This document shows, piece after piece, positions 53,604-63,460 of a DNA stretch of 64,000 nt. How positions within the stretch are numbered: position 1 is the stretch's first letter; the number at the start of each line of letters is the position of its first letter. The notes beneath the pieces were generated by a model. The model was not told the origin of the DNA, searched no databases, and saw only the letters and a program-made list of their open reading frames with translations. The stretch is taken from assembly GCF_017656155.1 (NCBI RefSeq), contig NZ_JACDOH010000007.1, positions 56,657-120,656 of the forward strand. Reading direction: 5' to 3'. The DNA comes from Thermosyntropha sp. (GTDB lineage: Bacteria > Bacillota > Syntrophomonadia > Syntrophomonadales > Syntrophomonadaceae). Made by a program: the position numbers and the translations under genes.

Positions 53604-54902
53604 TTATTCTCCTCCCTGCTGTACTTTATCTAAAGCTCTTGAAACAGCCTCAACTGTTTTTTCTATATCCTCCATTTCATGGGCACATGACACAAAACAA
53701 ACTTCAAATTGAGAAGGCGGAAAGTATACACCTTCTTCTAAAAGTTTCCGATAAAAAACAGCATACTGAGCAGTATCACATTTTACAACATCTTCATATG
53801 TATTAACCTCCGACTCCGTAAAGAAAATGGTAAACATTGAACCTATCCGATTTATGGTATAAAAAAGCCCATGATCCTCAAAAACATTCTTAAGCCGATT
53901 TGCGAGCATATAAGTCACAACTTCCAGACGATCATACCAGTCTCTATCCTGTAAAACCTTTAAAGTAGCAGCTCCTGCCGCCATAGCTAAAGGGTTTCCG
54001 GACAAAGTACCGGCTTGGTATACATCTCCTTCCGGAGCTACCCGGCTCATTATTTCTTTGCGACCTCCATAAGCCCCCACCGGAAGCCCCCCGCCTATAA
54101 TTTTGCCTAAAGTAGTAAGATCAGGAGTTACGTTGGCAAAATTCTGAAAACCACCATAGCATATCCTGAACCCGGTTATAACTTCATCAAAAATAAGCAA
54201 GCTACCACTATATTCGGTTATCCTACGCAAACCTTTAAGAAAATCAGGATCAGGCAGAACCAATCCCATATTTCCTGCTATCGGTTCAACTATTACTGCA
54301 GCTATGTCGCGTCCTTCTTCTTTAAAAAGCCTTTCTACCGATCCCAAATCATTATATCTGGCCACCAGTGTATTTTTAGCATAGTCTTCTAAAACCCCGG
54401 CACTGTTAGGAACACCTGAGGTTAAAAGTCCCGAACCAGCCTTTATAAGAAAAGAATCAGCATGTCCGTGATAACAACCTTCAAATTTGACAATCTTATT
54501 TCTTCCCGTCCAAGCACGGGCTAGCCTAATAGCACTCATGGTAGCCTCAGTTCCGGAATTTACAAAACGCACCTTTTCAATAGAAGGAATCGCACTGCAT
54601 ATCATCTGGGCCAATTCCAACTCTTTCTCTGAAGGTGCACCATAGCTTGTTCCATTTTCAGCTGCTTCTTTAACCGCCTTTATTACTTCTGGATGGCTGT
54701 GTCCTAAAATTAAAGGACCAAAAGAAGCTACATAATCTATAAATTCATTATCATCAACATCATAAATTCTAGCTCCCTGTCCCCTCTTTATAAATAAGGG
54801 ATCAAGTCCTACCGCTTTAAACGCTCTGACCGGACTGCTCACACCTCCGGGCATACATTCTTTAGCCATTTTAAAAAGCTCGTCAGACTTAGTGCGCCGC
54901 AA
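53604..54902 (-). CDS. hemL: glutamate-1-semialdehyde 2,1-aminomutase
   Basis: PLP enzyme converting glutamate-1-semialdehyde to 5-aminolevulinate, the step after HemA. The 432-residue protein has GGVSSPVRAFKAVGLDPLF, FVNSGTEATMSAIRLARAW, KFEGCYHGHADSFLIKAGSG, LIFDEVITGFR and the PLP lysine in LTTLGKIIGGGLPVGAYGG. Normal length. Part of the heme operon, with cheR directly downstream. Confidence 0.97.
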   Translation of the reverse strand: MRRTKSDELFKMAKECMPGGVSSPVRAFKAVGLDPLFIKRGQGARIYDVDDNEFIDYVASFGPLILGHSHPEVIKAVKEAAENGTSYGAPSEKELELAQMICSAIPSIEKVRFVNSGTEATMSAIRLARAWTGRNKIVKFEGCYHGHADSFLIKAGSGLLTSGVPNSAGVLEDYAKNTLVARYNDLGSVERLFKEEGRDIAAVIVEPIAGNMGLVLPDPDFLKGLRRITEYSGSLLIFDEVITGFRICYGGFQNFANVTPDLTTLGKIIGGGLPVGAYGGRKEIMSRVAPEGDVYQAGTLSGNPLAMAAGAATLKVLQDRDWYDRLEVVTYMLANRLKNVFEDHGLFYTINRIGSMFTIFFTESEVNTYEDVVKCDTAQYAVFYRKLLEEGVYFPPSQFEVCFVSCAHEMEDIEKTVEAVSRALDKVQQGGE

Positions 54903-54937
54903 ATAATTTCCCTCCTAAATCTATATTAATAACTCTT

Positions 54938-55399
54938 TTAAAAATATTCCATGCTTGTTTTTTTTATTTCTTTTATGCTTCGAAAAACTTTATATTCTTT
55001 AATACCAGTTTTTGAAGCTATTTCATCTATCAATCTTGCCAAATCTTCTTCACTCGTCGCATGCAGCATGGTAAAAAGATTATAGCCAAATTCTGCGGGA
55101 ACCTTCCTCAAATAACAATGACTCACTTCTGCAAAGCCTGCCATTATTCTCCCTACTTTATCTTCTTCATTATCATTTACCTTCCATGCCGTCATAGCAT
55201 TTACTTTAAAACCCATCCTGTTGTGGCGTAAAACAGCACCAAAACGGCGAATAATCCCACTTCTCTTCATATCTTCTATTCGCTTCAAAACATCTTCTTC
55301 CTTCACTCCAATTTCTTCTGCTATTTCCCTGAAAGGAGAAGATGTCAAAGGCATATTGCCCTGGATAGCTTTGATAATCGCCCTGTTTATATCATCCAT
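54938..55399 (-). CDS. ahbB: siroheme decarboxylase subunit AhbB
   Basis: AhbA/AhbB are Lrp/AsnC-like proteins that act as the siroheme decarboxylase, forming 12,18-didecarboxysiroheme. The 153-residue protein starts MDDINRAIIKAIQGNMPLTS (HTH fold), has GIIRRFGAVLRHNRMGF and the AhbB block VSHCYLRKVPAEFGYNLFTMLHA. The ATG at 55399 is used rather than the in-frame GTG at 55408, which lies in the GGTGAGG ribosome site. It overlaps ahbA by 8 nt. Confidence 0.92.
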   Translation of the reverse strand: MDDINRAIIKAIQGNMPLTSSPFREIAEEIGVKEEDVLKRIEDMKRSGIIRRFGAVLRHNRMGFKVNAMTAWKVNDNEEDKVGRIMAGFAEVSHCYLRKVPAEFGYNLFTMLHATSEEDLARLIDEIASKTGIKEYKVFRSIKEIKKTSMEYF

Positions 55400-55856
55400 T
55401 TTCCTCACCTACTGAAAAAACTGCCCTTATCTTATAAACCTTAAGAGCCGGCATGGAAACAACTTCTGCTCCTATGCTTTCTTTTAATTTTTCTATGATT
55501 TCTTCCGCTTTCTCTTCAGATGAAGCAGTCAGGGTAAACCATACATTATACCAGTCATCCCGGATATAATTATGAGTTACTCCCGGTTCTGCATTTATAA
55601 GCCTTATGGCTTCCTCAAGCTTATTCTCTTCAATATGACAGGCGCATAAAGTAGAATAAAAACCCAACTTTTTAGATTCCAGAACTCCTCCTATGCGCCT
55701 TATTATACCTTTCTCCTGCATAATCTTTACCCGTGTCAAAAACTCTTCTTCATCGATTCCAAGTTTATCAGCCATAACCTTGTAAGGCCTTGAAGTTATA
55801 GGAAAATCATTCTGCAAGAGATCCAAAATTTCAGCATCAAGCCTGGTAAGTTTCAT
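55392..55856 (-). CDS. ahbA: siroheme decarboxylase subunit AhbA
   Basis: Partner of AhbB in the siroheme decarboxylase. The 154-residue Lrp-like protein has LTRLDAEILDLLQNDFPITS, GIIRRIGGVLESKKLGFYST and the heme-site type block VTHNYIRDDWYNVWFTLTA. It shares the same two-domain fold as AhbB and overlaps it at the 3' end; its ATG overlaps the stop of the upstream radical SAM gene by 1 nt. Confidence 0.92.
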   Translation of the reverse strand: MKLTRLDAEILDLLQNDFPITSRPYKVMADKLGIDEEEFLTRVKIMQEKGIIRRIGGVLESKKLGFYSTLCACHIEENKLEEAIRLINAEPGVTHNYIRDDWYNVWFTLTASSEEKAEEIIEKLKESIGAEVVSMPALKVYKIRAVFSVGEENG

Positions 55857-56869
55857 TACCTTTCCACTCCCTTAGGCTTATAAAGACACCACTCATCCTC
55901 TGCCATAAAATCTCCCTGGCTGTAATAATATGCCCTGGCTCTGCACCCTCCGCATTTTTCTTTATAATCACAAATTCCACATTTACCTTTATATTCCATA
56001 GTTCTAAGTTTATTTAAAATCGGATCATTAAGCCATATCTCATTAAAAGGCTTTTCTCGAACATTACCTAAAGGAATATCAAGATAAGCACATGGCTGCA
56101 CATCTCCTCTAGGACTTACTATGCAGTAGCTTATTCCTGCCAAACACCCGCGGCTAAAGCGAAGGGGAATTCCTTTTCTGTCCGCAATCCTTATAAACTG
56201 CGGGGCACAGGTAGGTTTAATTTCAATATCAAACTTTTTCTGCATCTCCATAAGCAGATTAATAGTTTTTTCATACTGAACTACCCGCAGGGCTTCTTCC
56301 TCTATATCAACTGCCCGTCCAGTAGGAACCAGAAAAAATACATGATAAGCCACAGCTCCTATTTCACAGGCAAAATCTGCAATTTTTTCAATTTCATTTG
56401 CATTCCAGTCCATAACCGTAGTATGTATCTGAAAAAGAACCCCTGCCTTCTTCAAATTTTTCATACCTTCAACTGTTAGATTAAAAGCATTTTCAAGTTT
56501 GCGAAAACGGTCATTTTTTTCCGGATTAAGGCTGTCTAAACTTACTCCAGCCGCCATAAAACCTGCTTTCTTTATTTTTTCGGCTACCTCAGAAGTAATC
56601 AAAGTTCCATTAGTGCCTAAAACAGGTCTTAACCCCTGCTTTGATGCATAAGAACCTAATTCAAATATATCCGGACGCATAAGAGGCTCCCCGCCGCTGA
56701 AAATCATTATCTTAAAACCGGCCTTTTTTATTTCATCAATAAGCTTTTTACCTTCTTCTGTGGAAAGTTCCTCATCCAGCTTATATCCTGCATCCCGGTA
56801 ACAATGATCACAAAACATATTGCATTGATTGGTAGTATTCCAAGAAACCAGCATATTTTCACATCCCAA
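55856..56869 (-). CDS. ahbD: radical SAM/SPASM protein, AhbD/NirJ2-type heme synthase candidate
   Basis: A 337-residue radical SAM enzyme. The SAM cluster motif is CNMFCDHCYRDAG (about 16-28), followed by MIFSGGEPLMRPDIFEL. The C-terminal SPASM cysteines are in FSRGCLAGISYCIVSPRGDV, CGICDYKEKCGGCRARAY. In this gene context the expected role is the last step, oxidative decarboxylation of Fe-coproporphyrin III to heme (AhbD), or the NirJ2 family of Firmicute clusters. It could start at a TTG (56869) or the ATG at 56854. Assignment to AhbD rather than a paralogue rests on context. Confidence 0.75.
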   Translation of the reverse strand: MGCENMLVSWNTTNQCNMFCDHCYRDAGYKLDEELSTEEGKKLIDEIKKAGFKIMIFSGGEPLMRPDIFELGSYASKQGLRPVLGTNGTLITSEVAEKIKKAGFMAAGVSLDSLNPEKNDRFRKLENAFNLTVEGMKNLKKAGVLFQIHTTVMDWNANEIEKIADFACEIGAVAYHVFFLVPTGRAVDIEEEALRVVQYEKTINLLMEMQKKFDIEIKPTCAPQFIRIADRKGIPLRFSRGCLAGISYCIVSPRGDVQPCAYLDIPLGNVREKPFNEIWLNDPILNKLRTMEYKGKCGICDYKEKCGGCRARAYYYSQGDFMAEDEWCLYKPKGVER

Positions 56870-56889
56870 CCTGTCTTAACTCGAATTTC

Positions 56890-57867
56890 TTAATACTGCA
56901 AAATCCTTGCCATATCTTTGGCCGCGTAAGTTATTATAAGGTCAGCACCCGCCCGCTTAATTGAAGTCATTACTTCCATCATTACCCGCTCTTCATCAAG
57001 CCAGCCGTTAAAGGCTGCTGCCTTTATCATGGCATACTCCCCGCTTACATTATAGGCAGCAGTAGGCATACCAAAGTTTTCCTTAACTGCTTTTATAACA
57101 TCCAAATAGGCTAAAGCAGGTTTTACCATAACAATATCGGCTCCCTCTTCAATATCCAGAAATACCTCCCGCAAAGCCTCCCGTCCATTAGCCGGATCCA
57201 TCTGATAAGTTTTGCGGTCGCCAAACTTGGGAGCAGACTCAGCTGCTTCCCGAAAAGGTCCGTAAAAAGCAGAACAGAACTTGGCAGCATATGACATTAT
57301 AGGAATATTTTCATATCCTTCCTCGTCAAGCCTTTTTCTTATATAACCGATTCTTCCGTCCATCATATCGGAAGGAGCTACCATATCACATCCTGCCCTA
57401 ACATGGGATAAGGCTTCCATGAATAAAAATTCCAGAGTGGCATCATTATCTATCCTTCCCTTTTCATCTAAAATGCCACAATGGCCGTGATCAGTATATT
57501 CACATAAGCACACATCAGTAATCACATACATTTCCGGATATAAATCTTTTATGTATTTTACTGCCTCCTGAACCACGCCGTTATCCTGATAGCCAGAGGT
57601 GCCTGAACTATCCTTGTATTCAGGTATCCCAAATAAAAGCACGGATTTTATCCCCAGACTCACCAGTTCATCAATCTCATCTTTAAGCATGTCCTTAGAA
57701 AGCTGATATACTCCTGGCATAGACTTAACCGGCTGTTTCCTTCCTTCACCATAAATTATGAACAGAGGATAGATAAAATCATCTACCGTTAAAACTGTTT
57801 CCCGGACCATACGACGTATAGCTTCATTCTGCCTTAACCTGCGCATACGGTGAATTGGAAATGTCAT
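56890..57867 (-). CDS. hemB: delta-aminolevulinic acid dehydratase (porphobilinogen synthase)
   Basis: HemB condenses two 5-aminolevulinates to porphobilinogen. The 325-residue protein has the zinc-type cysteines in [17 protein letters not shown], the Schiff-base lysines in [16 protein letters not shown] and [12 protein letters not shown]. It therefore belongs to the zinc-dependent class. It lies between the two radical SAM genes of the heme operon. Confidence 0.97.
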   Translation of the reverse strand: MTFPIHRMRRLRQNEAIRRMVRETVLTVDDFIYPLFIIYGEGRKQPVKSMPGVYQLSKDMLKDEIDELVSLGIKSVLLFGIPEYKDSSGTSGYQDNGVVQEAVKYIKDLYPEMYVITDVCLCEYTDHGHCGILDEKGRIDNDATLEFLFMEALSHVRAGCDMVAPSDMMDGRIGYIRKRLDEEGYENIPIMSYAAKFCSAFYGPFREAAESAPKFGDRKTYQMDPANGREALREVFLDIEEGADIVMVKPALAYLDVIKAVKENFGMPTAAYNVSGEYAMIKAAAFNGWLDEERVMMEVMTSIKRAGADLIITYAAKDMARILQY

Positions 57868-57869
57868 AC

Positions 57870-59048
57870 TTAAATCTCCCCTTTTCTTTCTTCCTCAATG
57901 AGATAACAGGCAGGATCTTCTGCCCAGATATCTCCGTAAACCTCCCTTGCCCTTATACGACAACCACCGCATAATGATTTATAAGTGCAAATTCCGCATT
58001 TGCCCTTAACATGTTTTTCTTTTTCTCTCAGTTTCATCAAAAGTTCGTCATCTGAATTCCATACCCGGCTAAAAGGCTTTTCTCTCACATTCCCTATGGT
58101 ATAGTCCTGCCAGAACTGGCAGGGATGCACATTTCCAGAAGCATCCACATTGGCAAACTTGGTGCCTGCTGAACACCCACCGTGCATATTGAGAAGCTTG
58201 ATTATTTCATCAGCTCTTCCCGGCTCCTTTTGCCTTATATGATTAAGCAAAAATATGCCATCAGCATGGTTATCTGTAGTTAATATTTCAACTTCTACTC
58301 CTTTTTGGAAAAGCTCCACAGTCTTGCTGATTATAAAGTTTAAAATCTCACGCTTTTCCTGAGTTGAAGTATCCATATCTGCCATACTCTTTCCACGGCC
58401 AGCATATACCAGGTGATACATGCAAAAACGGGGAATCTTTTCTCTCTCAACCAACTCCAAAATCACCGGTAAATCAGCCATATTGTATTTATTTACAGTA
58501 AAACGAATACCCGTTTTAATTCCATTATCAAGACAGGCTCTTATTCCTTCTAAAGCCTTCTTAAAAGCCCCTTTCTGATTTCTAAACTCATCATGGGTTT
58601 CTTCTACGCCATCAATGCTTATTCCTACATACTGAAAACCGGATTCCCTGATTTTTTTTGCCTTAGCATCATCAATTAAAGTTCCATTGCTGGAAATAAC
58701 CGGCCTTAGTCCTTTCTCAGCTGCCAGTTTTCCCAACTCAAAAATATCATCTCTTAAAAGAGGTTCCCCGCCGGAAAACAACAATACCGGAACCTGCATT
58801 TTTCCCAAATCGCTTATAAATTCTCGTGCTTCCTCAGTAGTCAGCTCGTTTTTATACCGTCTATCTTCTGCATCAATATAGCAGTGTTTACAAAAGAGGT
58901 TGCAGCGGTTTGTCATATTCCAGACTACCAGAGGACGATTTATTTCGGAAAATTGCAGCAAATTGGCAGGGACTTTTCCCTCCTCATTGTGTTTCATTAC
59001 CTCTGATACAGTAGCTGTGCCACAAAGCAGTTTTGTACATCCTATCAT
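57870..59048 (-). CDS. ahbC: radical SAM/SPASM protein AhbC (12,18-didecarboxysiroheme deacetylase, NirJ1-like)
   Basis: AhbC removes the acetate side chains of didecarboxysiroheme to give Fe-coproporphyrin III. The 392-residue protein has the family-specific N-terminus [20 protein letters not shown], the radical SAM motif [16 protein letters not shown] (about 54-69), [17 protein letters not shown], and SPASM cysteines in [14 protein letters not shown] and [17 protein letters not shown]. Its extended N-terminus and CGG..A SPASM region separate it from the shorter paralogue at 55856-56869. Two nt separate it from hemB. Confidence 0.85.
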   Translation of the reverse strand: MIGCTKLLCGTATVSEVMKHNEEGKVPANLLQFSEINRPLVVWNMTNRCNLFCKHCYIDAEDRRYKNELTTEEAREFISDLGKMQVPVLLFSGGEPLLRDDIFELGKLAAEKGLRPVISSNGTLIDDAKAKKIRESGFQYVGISIDGVEETHDEFRNQKGAFKKALEGIRACLDNGIKTGIRFTVNKYNMADLPVILELVEREKIPRFCMYHLVYAGRGKSMADMDTSTQEKREILNFIISKTVELFQKGVEVEILTTDNHADGIFLLNHIRQKEPGRADEIIKLLNMHGGCSAGTKFANVDASGNVHPCQFWQDYTIGNVREKPFSRVWNSDDELLMKLREKEKHVKGKCGICTYKSLCGGCRIRAREVYGDIWAEDPACYLIEEERKGEI

Positions 59049-59068
59049 GTAAATTCCCTCCCGCCCCT

Positions 59069-60592
59069 TTACACATTTTCTGCCGCTATTATCGCATCGA
59101 GTAATCCATCTATGGTATATTCCTTAGCCACCAAATCAACTCTAAAACCTTCCTTTTCAGCCGTTTCTGCTGTAATAGGTCCTATACAGGCTATCTTAAC
59201 CTTACCGCTTATGCCTTTAATATTTTCTCGTCCTAATATTTTTACAAAATTGCTTACCGTAGAAGAACTGGTAAATGTAATATAATCAACCATACCTTTG
59301 AGAATTTTTTCCTTATTCTCTGCACTTACGCTGCTCATCGGCACAGCTTCATACAGATATATCTCATTAACATGAGCCCCCCACCTCCGCAAGGTTTCAG
59401 GAAGTAGGCTCCTTGCTCCTTTTGCTCTAGGAAGTAAAACCCACTGTCCTCTTTTTATTTTAGATTCTAACATGGCTAAAATCCCTTCTGCCCGGTATTC
59501 ATCGGGCAAAGCTTCTGCTTTCAATCCTCTATCTTCTAATTTTTCTCTGGTAGCAGGACCTATCGCGCAGAGATTTATCCCTTTTAAATCCCTTATATCA
59601 ATTCCGCACTTTTTCATCCGTTCAAAAAATATCTGGACAGCATTAACACTGGTGAATATAATCCAATCATAATGTTCAATATTGCACAGTGCATTATCGA
59701 GGAGATGTAAATCAGATAAAGGACTGATGGAAATAGTAGGAAATTCTATGGCTTCTCCACCTAAAGCACAAATTTTATCAGCTAAAAGACTGGCCTGAGC
59801 CCTGGCTCTAGTCACCACAATCTTTTTACCCCATAAAGGCTTATTTTCCAGCCACTTAAGCTGTTCTCTTAAGGTTACAACTTCACCCACCACAATTACA
59901 GCAGGAGGTTTAAAGGCTTTTTGTTTTACTTTATCGGCTATATCCGCTAATGTTCCTGTTAACACCTCTTGCCCCGGCAAAGTCCCCCATCTTATAAGAG
60001 CAACCGGAGTATCAGGGCTTCTCCCGTTAGTAACCAAATGATGACATATAAATTCCAGATTTTCTATTCCCATTAAGAAAACAAGGGTACCAGCCCCGGT
60101 AGCTATATGCTCCCATTTTATTGAACTTTCCTTTTTATCTGGTTTTTCATGTCCGGTAATAATCGCCAAAGTAGAAGTGGCATCCCGGTGGGTTACAGGA
60201 ATTCCTGCATAGGCAGGAACAGCTATTGCTGAAGTAATTCCTGGAATTACTTCAAAATCAAATCCATGCTCTCTTATGTATAAAGCCTCTTCTCCACCCC
60301 TGCCAAAAAGAAACGGATCTCCTCCCTTCAGGCGGACTACAATCTTCCCCTCAGCTGCCTTTTCTACAAGAAGTCGGTTGATCTCTTCCTGCGGCATGGT
60401 ATGCTGATTGGAAGCCTTCCCAACATAAATAAACTCTGCTTCAGGATTAGCTAAAGCCAGTATTTTTTCACTCACCAGGCGATCATAAATTACTACTTCT
60501 GCTTTTTTTAAGACCTGTTCACCTTTACGCGTAAAAAGTCCTGGATCTCCTGGACCGGCTCCTACCAAATAAACAAAGCCTTTTTTACTCAT
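59069..60592 (-). CDS. cobA-hemD: uroporphyrinogen-III C-methyltransferase / synthase fusion
   Basis: A two-domain enzyme. Residues about 1-245 are a SUMT (CobA) methyltransferase: YLVGAGPGDPGLFTRKGEQ, VRLKGGDPFLFGRGGEEAL, VIPGITSAIAVPAYAGIPVTHR and the closing PPAVIVVGEVV. Residues about 255-505 are uroporphyrinogen-III synthase (HemD): KIVVTRARAQASLLADKI, DWIIFTSVNAVQIFF, CAIGPATREKLEDRGL and the TFTSSSTVSNF block. It thus closes the macrocycle and makes precorrin-2 for the siroheme route. Its ATG overlaps the hemC stop by 4 nt. The fusion is common in Firmicutes. Confidence 0.95.
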   Translation of the reverse strand: MSKKGFVYLVGAGPGDPGLFTRKGEQVLKKAEVVIYDRLVSEKILALANPEAEFIYVGKASNQHTMPQEEINRLLVEKAAEGKIVVRLKGGDPFLFGRGGEEALYIREHGFDFEVIPGITSAIAVPAYAGIPVTHRDATSTLAIITGHEKPDKKESSIKWEHIATGAGTLVFLMGIENLEFICHHLVTNGRSPDTPVALIRWGTLPGQEVLTGTLADIADKVKQKAFKPPAVIVVGEVVTLREQLKWLENKPLWGKKIVVTRARAQASLLADKICALGGEAIEFPTISISPLSDLHLLDNALCNIEHYDWIIFTSVNAVQIFFERMKKCGIDIRDLKGINLCAIGPATREKLEDRGLKAEALPDEYRAEGILAMLESKIKRGQWVLLPRAKGARSLLPETLRRWGAHVNEIYLYEAVPMSSVSAENKEKILKGMVDYITFTSSSTVSNFVKILGRENIKGISGKVKIACIGPITAETAEKEGFRVDLVAKEYTIDGLLDAIIAAENV

Positions 60593-61524
60593 AACCTCTT
60601 CCCCTGCCGTTTTATCTCTTTTAGTATCTTTTGTCCGCCATCTTTAAGCAGTTTTTCGGCCAAACTTATGCCGATTATTTCAGCATCCTCCACCTTGCCA
60701 GTAAATTTGTCCCTATAAAGCATGCTGCCATCTAAAGAAGCCATCAACCCTTCCAAAACCAATTTTCCATCTTTAATCTGGGCTAAAGCTGCCACCGGCA
60801 TTTGGCATCCTCCTTCTAAAGTGCGTAAAAAAGCACGCTCAGCAAAGGTAGCTGCCATAGTTTCCTCATGATTAATGCGGGCTGCCATATTTAAAATATT
60901 TTTATCATCACTTCTGCACTCAACAGCAATGGCTCCCTGCCCTACCGCCGGCAACATCAGTTCATAAGGCAAATAATCACTGATATAAGTTTCCATCCCT
61001 AACCTTTTTACTCCGGCATAAGCCACGATTATAGCATCTAAATCGTTTTCAATCATTTTCTTTATCCTGGTCTCCACATTTCCTCTAATATCAACCACAT
61101 TTATATCTGGCCTTATTGCCTTCAGCTGGGCAGTTCTTCTCAGACTTGAAGTCCCTACAACTGCCCCCTGTGGCAAATTATTAAATTTATACCTTTTAGC
61201 AGATATTAAAACATCCCTTGGTTCTTCTCTCTTCAAAACTGCACCTATAACCAGCCCTTTTTCTAAAACCGTGGGCATATCTTTCATGCTGTGAACAGCC
61301 ATATCAATATTGCCATTTATCAGTTCTTTTTCAATCTCTTTGGTAAAAAGACCTTTATCCCCTATTTTAGATAAGGCAACATCTAAAATCTTATCACCTT
61401 TAGTTCTTATAGTCCGAATTTCTATATTAATGCCGGGGAATTCTTCATTAATACAGGTCGCTGCATATTTTGCCTGCCAAACCGCCAGCTGACTTCCCCT
61501 AGTCCCTAATCTCAAAACCGACAT
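60589..61524 (-). CDS. hemC: porphobilinogen deaminase (hydroxymethylbilane synthase)
   Basis: HemC polymerises four porphobilinogens to hydroxymethylbilane. The 311-residue protein from the ATG at 61524 starts MSVLRLGTRGSQLAVWQAKY and has VVGTSSLRRTAQLKAIRPD, the active-site Asp region and the dipyrromethane-cofactor Cys in LEGGCQMPVAALA. An in-frame ATG ten codons upstream lacks a better ribosome site. The start lies within the end of hemA (26-nt overlap). Confidence 0.96.
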   Translation of the reverse strand: MSVLRLGTRGSQLAVWQAKYAATCINEEFPGINIEIRTIRTKGDKILDVALSKIGDKGLFTKEIEKELINGNIDMAVHSMKDMPTVLEKGLVIGAVLKREEPRDVLISAKRYKFNNLPQGAVVGTSSLRRTAQLKAIRPDINVVDIRGNVETRIKKMIENDLDAIIVAYAGVKRLGMETYISDYLPYELMLPAVGQGAIAVECRSDDKNILNMAARINHEETMAATFAERAFLRTLEGGCQMPVAALAQIKDGKLVLEGLMASLDGSMLYRDKFTGKVEDAEIIGISLAEKLLKDGGQKILKEIKRQGKRL

Positions 61525-62809
61525 ATTTATCCTGCTCCTCTTCATCGACTTCAAGGGCGAATAATTTTTTGGTTAACTCGGCATACATATGCCCTTGATT
61601 GCCTAATGCCATTTCTTTCAGATTAATGATAGGAAAATGCAAAAGCTGATTTACTATGGAATTGGCCATTGAAACAATAACCTTCATTTCCCTTTCAGAT
61701 AAATTCCCCAACCTATTAAATGCACGGCCAAGTTCTTTCTGCTTGATTTCTTCCCCCCGATTGCGAAGTGCTTTTATGACAGGAACCACATAAAGGCATG
61801 ATAACCATTCATTAAACTGTTCAATTTCTTCATCTATAATTTTCTGAGCTTTTCGGGCAGCTTTCTGCCGCATAAGGTAACTTGTATCCACCACATTCTG
61901 TAAATCATCAATATCGTAAACAAATACCCCATTTATATCTTTAAGTAAAGGATCAATATCGCGCGGAACCGCAATATCAATCATGATTATCTTTCTGCCG
62001 TCTCTCTTTTTCAAGGCATTGGAACAATTATCCCATCTTATAACATAATGATTGGCTGAAGTACAACTGATAATAATATCAGAAACAAGTAGATATTTTT
62101 CCATCTCATCAAACTTTACAGCCTTACCTTTAAACCTTTCGGCCAATTCTAAAGCTTTATCATAAGAACGGTTAGAAACTATTACTGAGCTGGCACCATT
62201 TTGTACTAAATATTCCGTAGCCAATTTGCTCATCTCTCCAGCCCCTATAACCATTACGGTTTTATCAGTCAAAGACCCCAGAATATTACGGGCCAGTTCT
62301 ACCGCCGCATAACTTACCGACACCGGATGTTGATCAATCATAGTTTCTGTTCGAACCCTTTTGCCTACATATATAGCTTTTTGAAAAAGGGTATTCAAAA
62401 CCCCTTCAGTAACTCCTAAATCTCTGGCTTTTTGGTATGCATCCTTAACCTGCCCGATAATCTGGGTCTCCCCTAAGACCATAGAATCTAAACCTGAAGC
62501 TACCTTAAACAAGTGATAAATAGCATCATGGCAACTGGGTTGATATAAATAAGGAGAGATTTCTTCATATTTTATCTGCATATAATCCTCAAAAAAAGAT
62601 TTGATAGCCCCCTTGCTTTTTTCTATATCACGCGTTGTAATATATATTTCGGTGCGGTTACAGGTAGAAAGTATTACTGTCCCTTCAATCCCATCACATT
62701 TCGTTAAAAAATCGTATGCTTCATCAACCCCCCTGCCATTTAAAGCCAGTTTTTCCCTTATCTCTACAGGAGCCGTCCGATAACTCAATCCTGTAAGTAG
62801 GATATACAT
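61499..62809 (-). CDS. hemA: glutamyl-tRNA reductase
   Basis: HemA reduces glutamyl-tRNA to glutamate-1-semialdehyde, the first committed step. The 436-residue protein has the catalytic Cys in VILSTCNRTEIYI, VASGLDSMVLGETQIIGQVK, the NADPH-binding VMVIGAGEMSKLATEYL and the C-terminal dimerisation helices. The N-terminus MYILLTGLSYRTAPVEIREKL is typical. It overlaps sirC (25 nt) and hemC (26 nt), showing tight coupling. Confidence 0.97.
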   Translation of the reverse strand: MYILLTGLSYRTAPVEIREKLALNGRGVDEAYDFLTKCDGIEGTVILSTCNRTEIYITTRDIEKSKGAIKSFFEDYMQIKYEEISPYLYQPSCHDAIYHLFKVASGLDSMVLGETQIIGQVKDAYQKARDLGVTEGVLNTLFQKAIYVGKRVRTETMIDQHPVSVSYAAVELARNILGSLTDKTVMVIGAGEMSKLATEYLVQNGASSVIVSNRSYDKALELAERFKGKAVKFDEMEKYLLVSDIIISCTSANHYVIRWDNCSNALKKRDGRKIIMIDIAVPRDIDPLLKDINGVFVYDIDDLQNVVDTSYLMRQKAARKAQKIIDEEIEQFNEWLSCLYVVPVIKALRNRGEEIKQKELGRAFNRLGNLSEREMKVIVSMANSIVNQLLHFPIINLKEMALGNQGHMYAELTKKLFALEVDEEEQDKYVGFEIRD

Positions 62810-63426
62810 TCTTCCACCCTCTCCCTTACCTTCTTATATTCCCCCGCCTTCAACCAATTCAAAATATCATCGTCAATCAATTTATTAAAAATCTCTTCGC
62901 GTTCAGAAATATCAGCAACTTTACTTTTTATCTCTTTTCTCAATTCCCCCAGTAAATCTACATACCAGCCGTACCCAGACGGTATAATTTCTTCTAATTC
63001 CTTTCTCAGCTTCTTGGCAAAAAGCGGACTTTTTCCTTCCGTTGAAATAGCTATGGCCAAAGAATTTCTCCTTACAATTGAAGGAACATAAAAATCACAG
63101 TTGGGAGGATCATCTACTGCATTTATTAAAATCCCCTGTTCACGGCAAAGCCCTGCTATTTCATAATTAAGATTATTATCATTAGTAGCGGCAAAAACCA
63201 TAAATATGCCATTTAAATCTTTTATTTCAAATTTTCGCAAATGCAAAGCAATAAGCCCATCTTCTGCCCATTTTTTCAAGTTTTCCGTAACCTCAGGACT
63301 TACAACCGTAATAGCCGCACCATATTCGAAAAGATTGGCAGCTTTACGCTCTGCTACCTTTCCTCCCCCAACAATTAAACAATTCTTGCCTTCAAGATTA
63401 ACAAAAACAGGAAACAGATGTGCCAT
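62785..63426 (-). CDS. sirC: precorrin-2 dehydrogenase / sirohydrochlorin ferrochelatase family (SirC/Met8)
   Basis: NAD-dependent oxidation of precorrin-2 to sirohydrochlorin, possibly with iron insertion. The 213-residue protein has LFPVFVNLEGKNCLIVGGGKVAERKAANL (Rossmann GGGKVA), VFAATNDNNLN, VDDPPNCDFYVPSIVRR and AISTEGKSPLFAKKLRKEL. The same fold serves dehydrogenase-only (SirC) and bifunctional (Met8) proteins. No separate chelatase such as CbiK/SirB is in this cluster, so iron insertion may be done here or elsewhere. First gene of the heme operon, after the tatA terminator. Confidence 0.9.
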   Translation of the reverse strand: MAHLFPVFVNLEGKNCLIVGGGKVAERKAANLFEYGAAITVVSPEVTENLKKWAEDGLIALHLRKFEIKDLNGIFMVFAATNDNNLNYEIAGLCREQGILINAVDDPPNCDFYVPSIVRRNSLAIAISTEGKSPLFAKKLRKELEEIIPSGYGWYVDLLGELRKEIKSKVADISEREEIFNKLIDDDILNWLKAGEYKKVRERVEECISYLQD

Positions 63427-63460
63427 TTTAACCCCTTTTAATCAATATTTTTAAAAAAAA

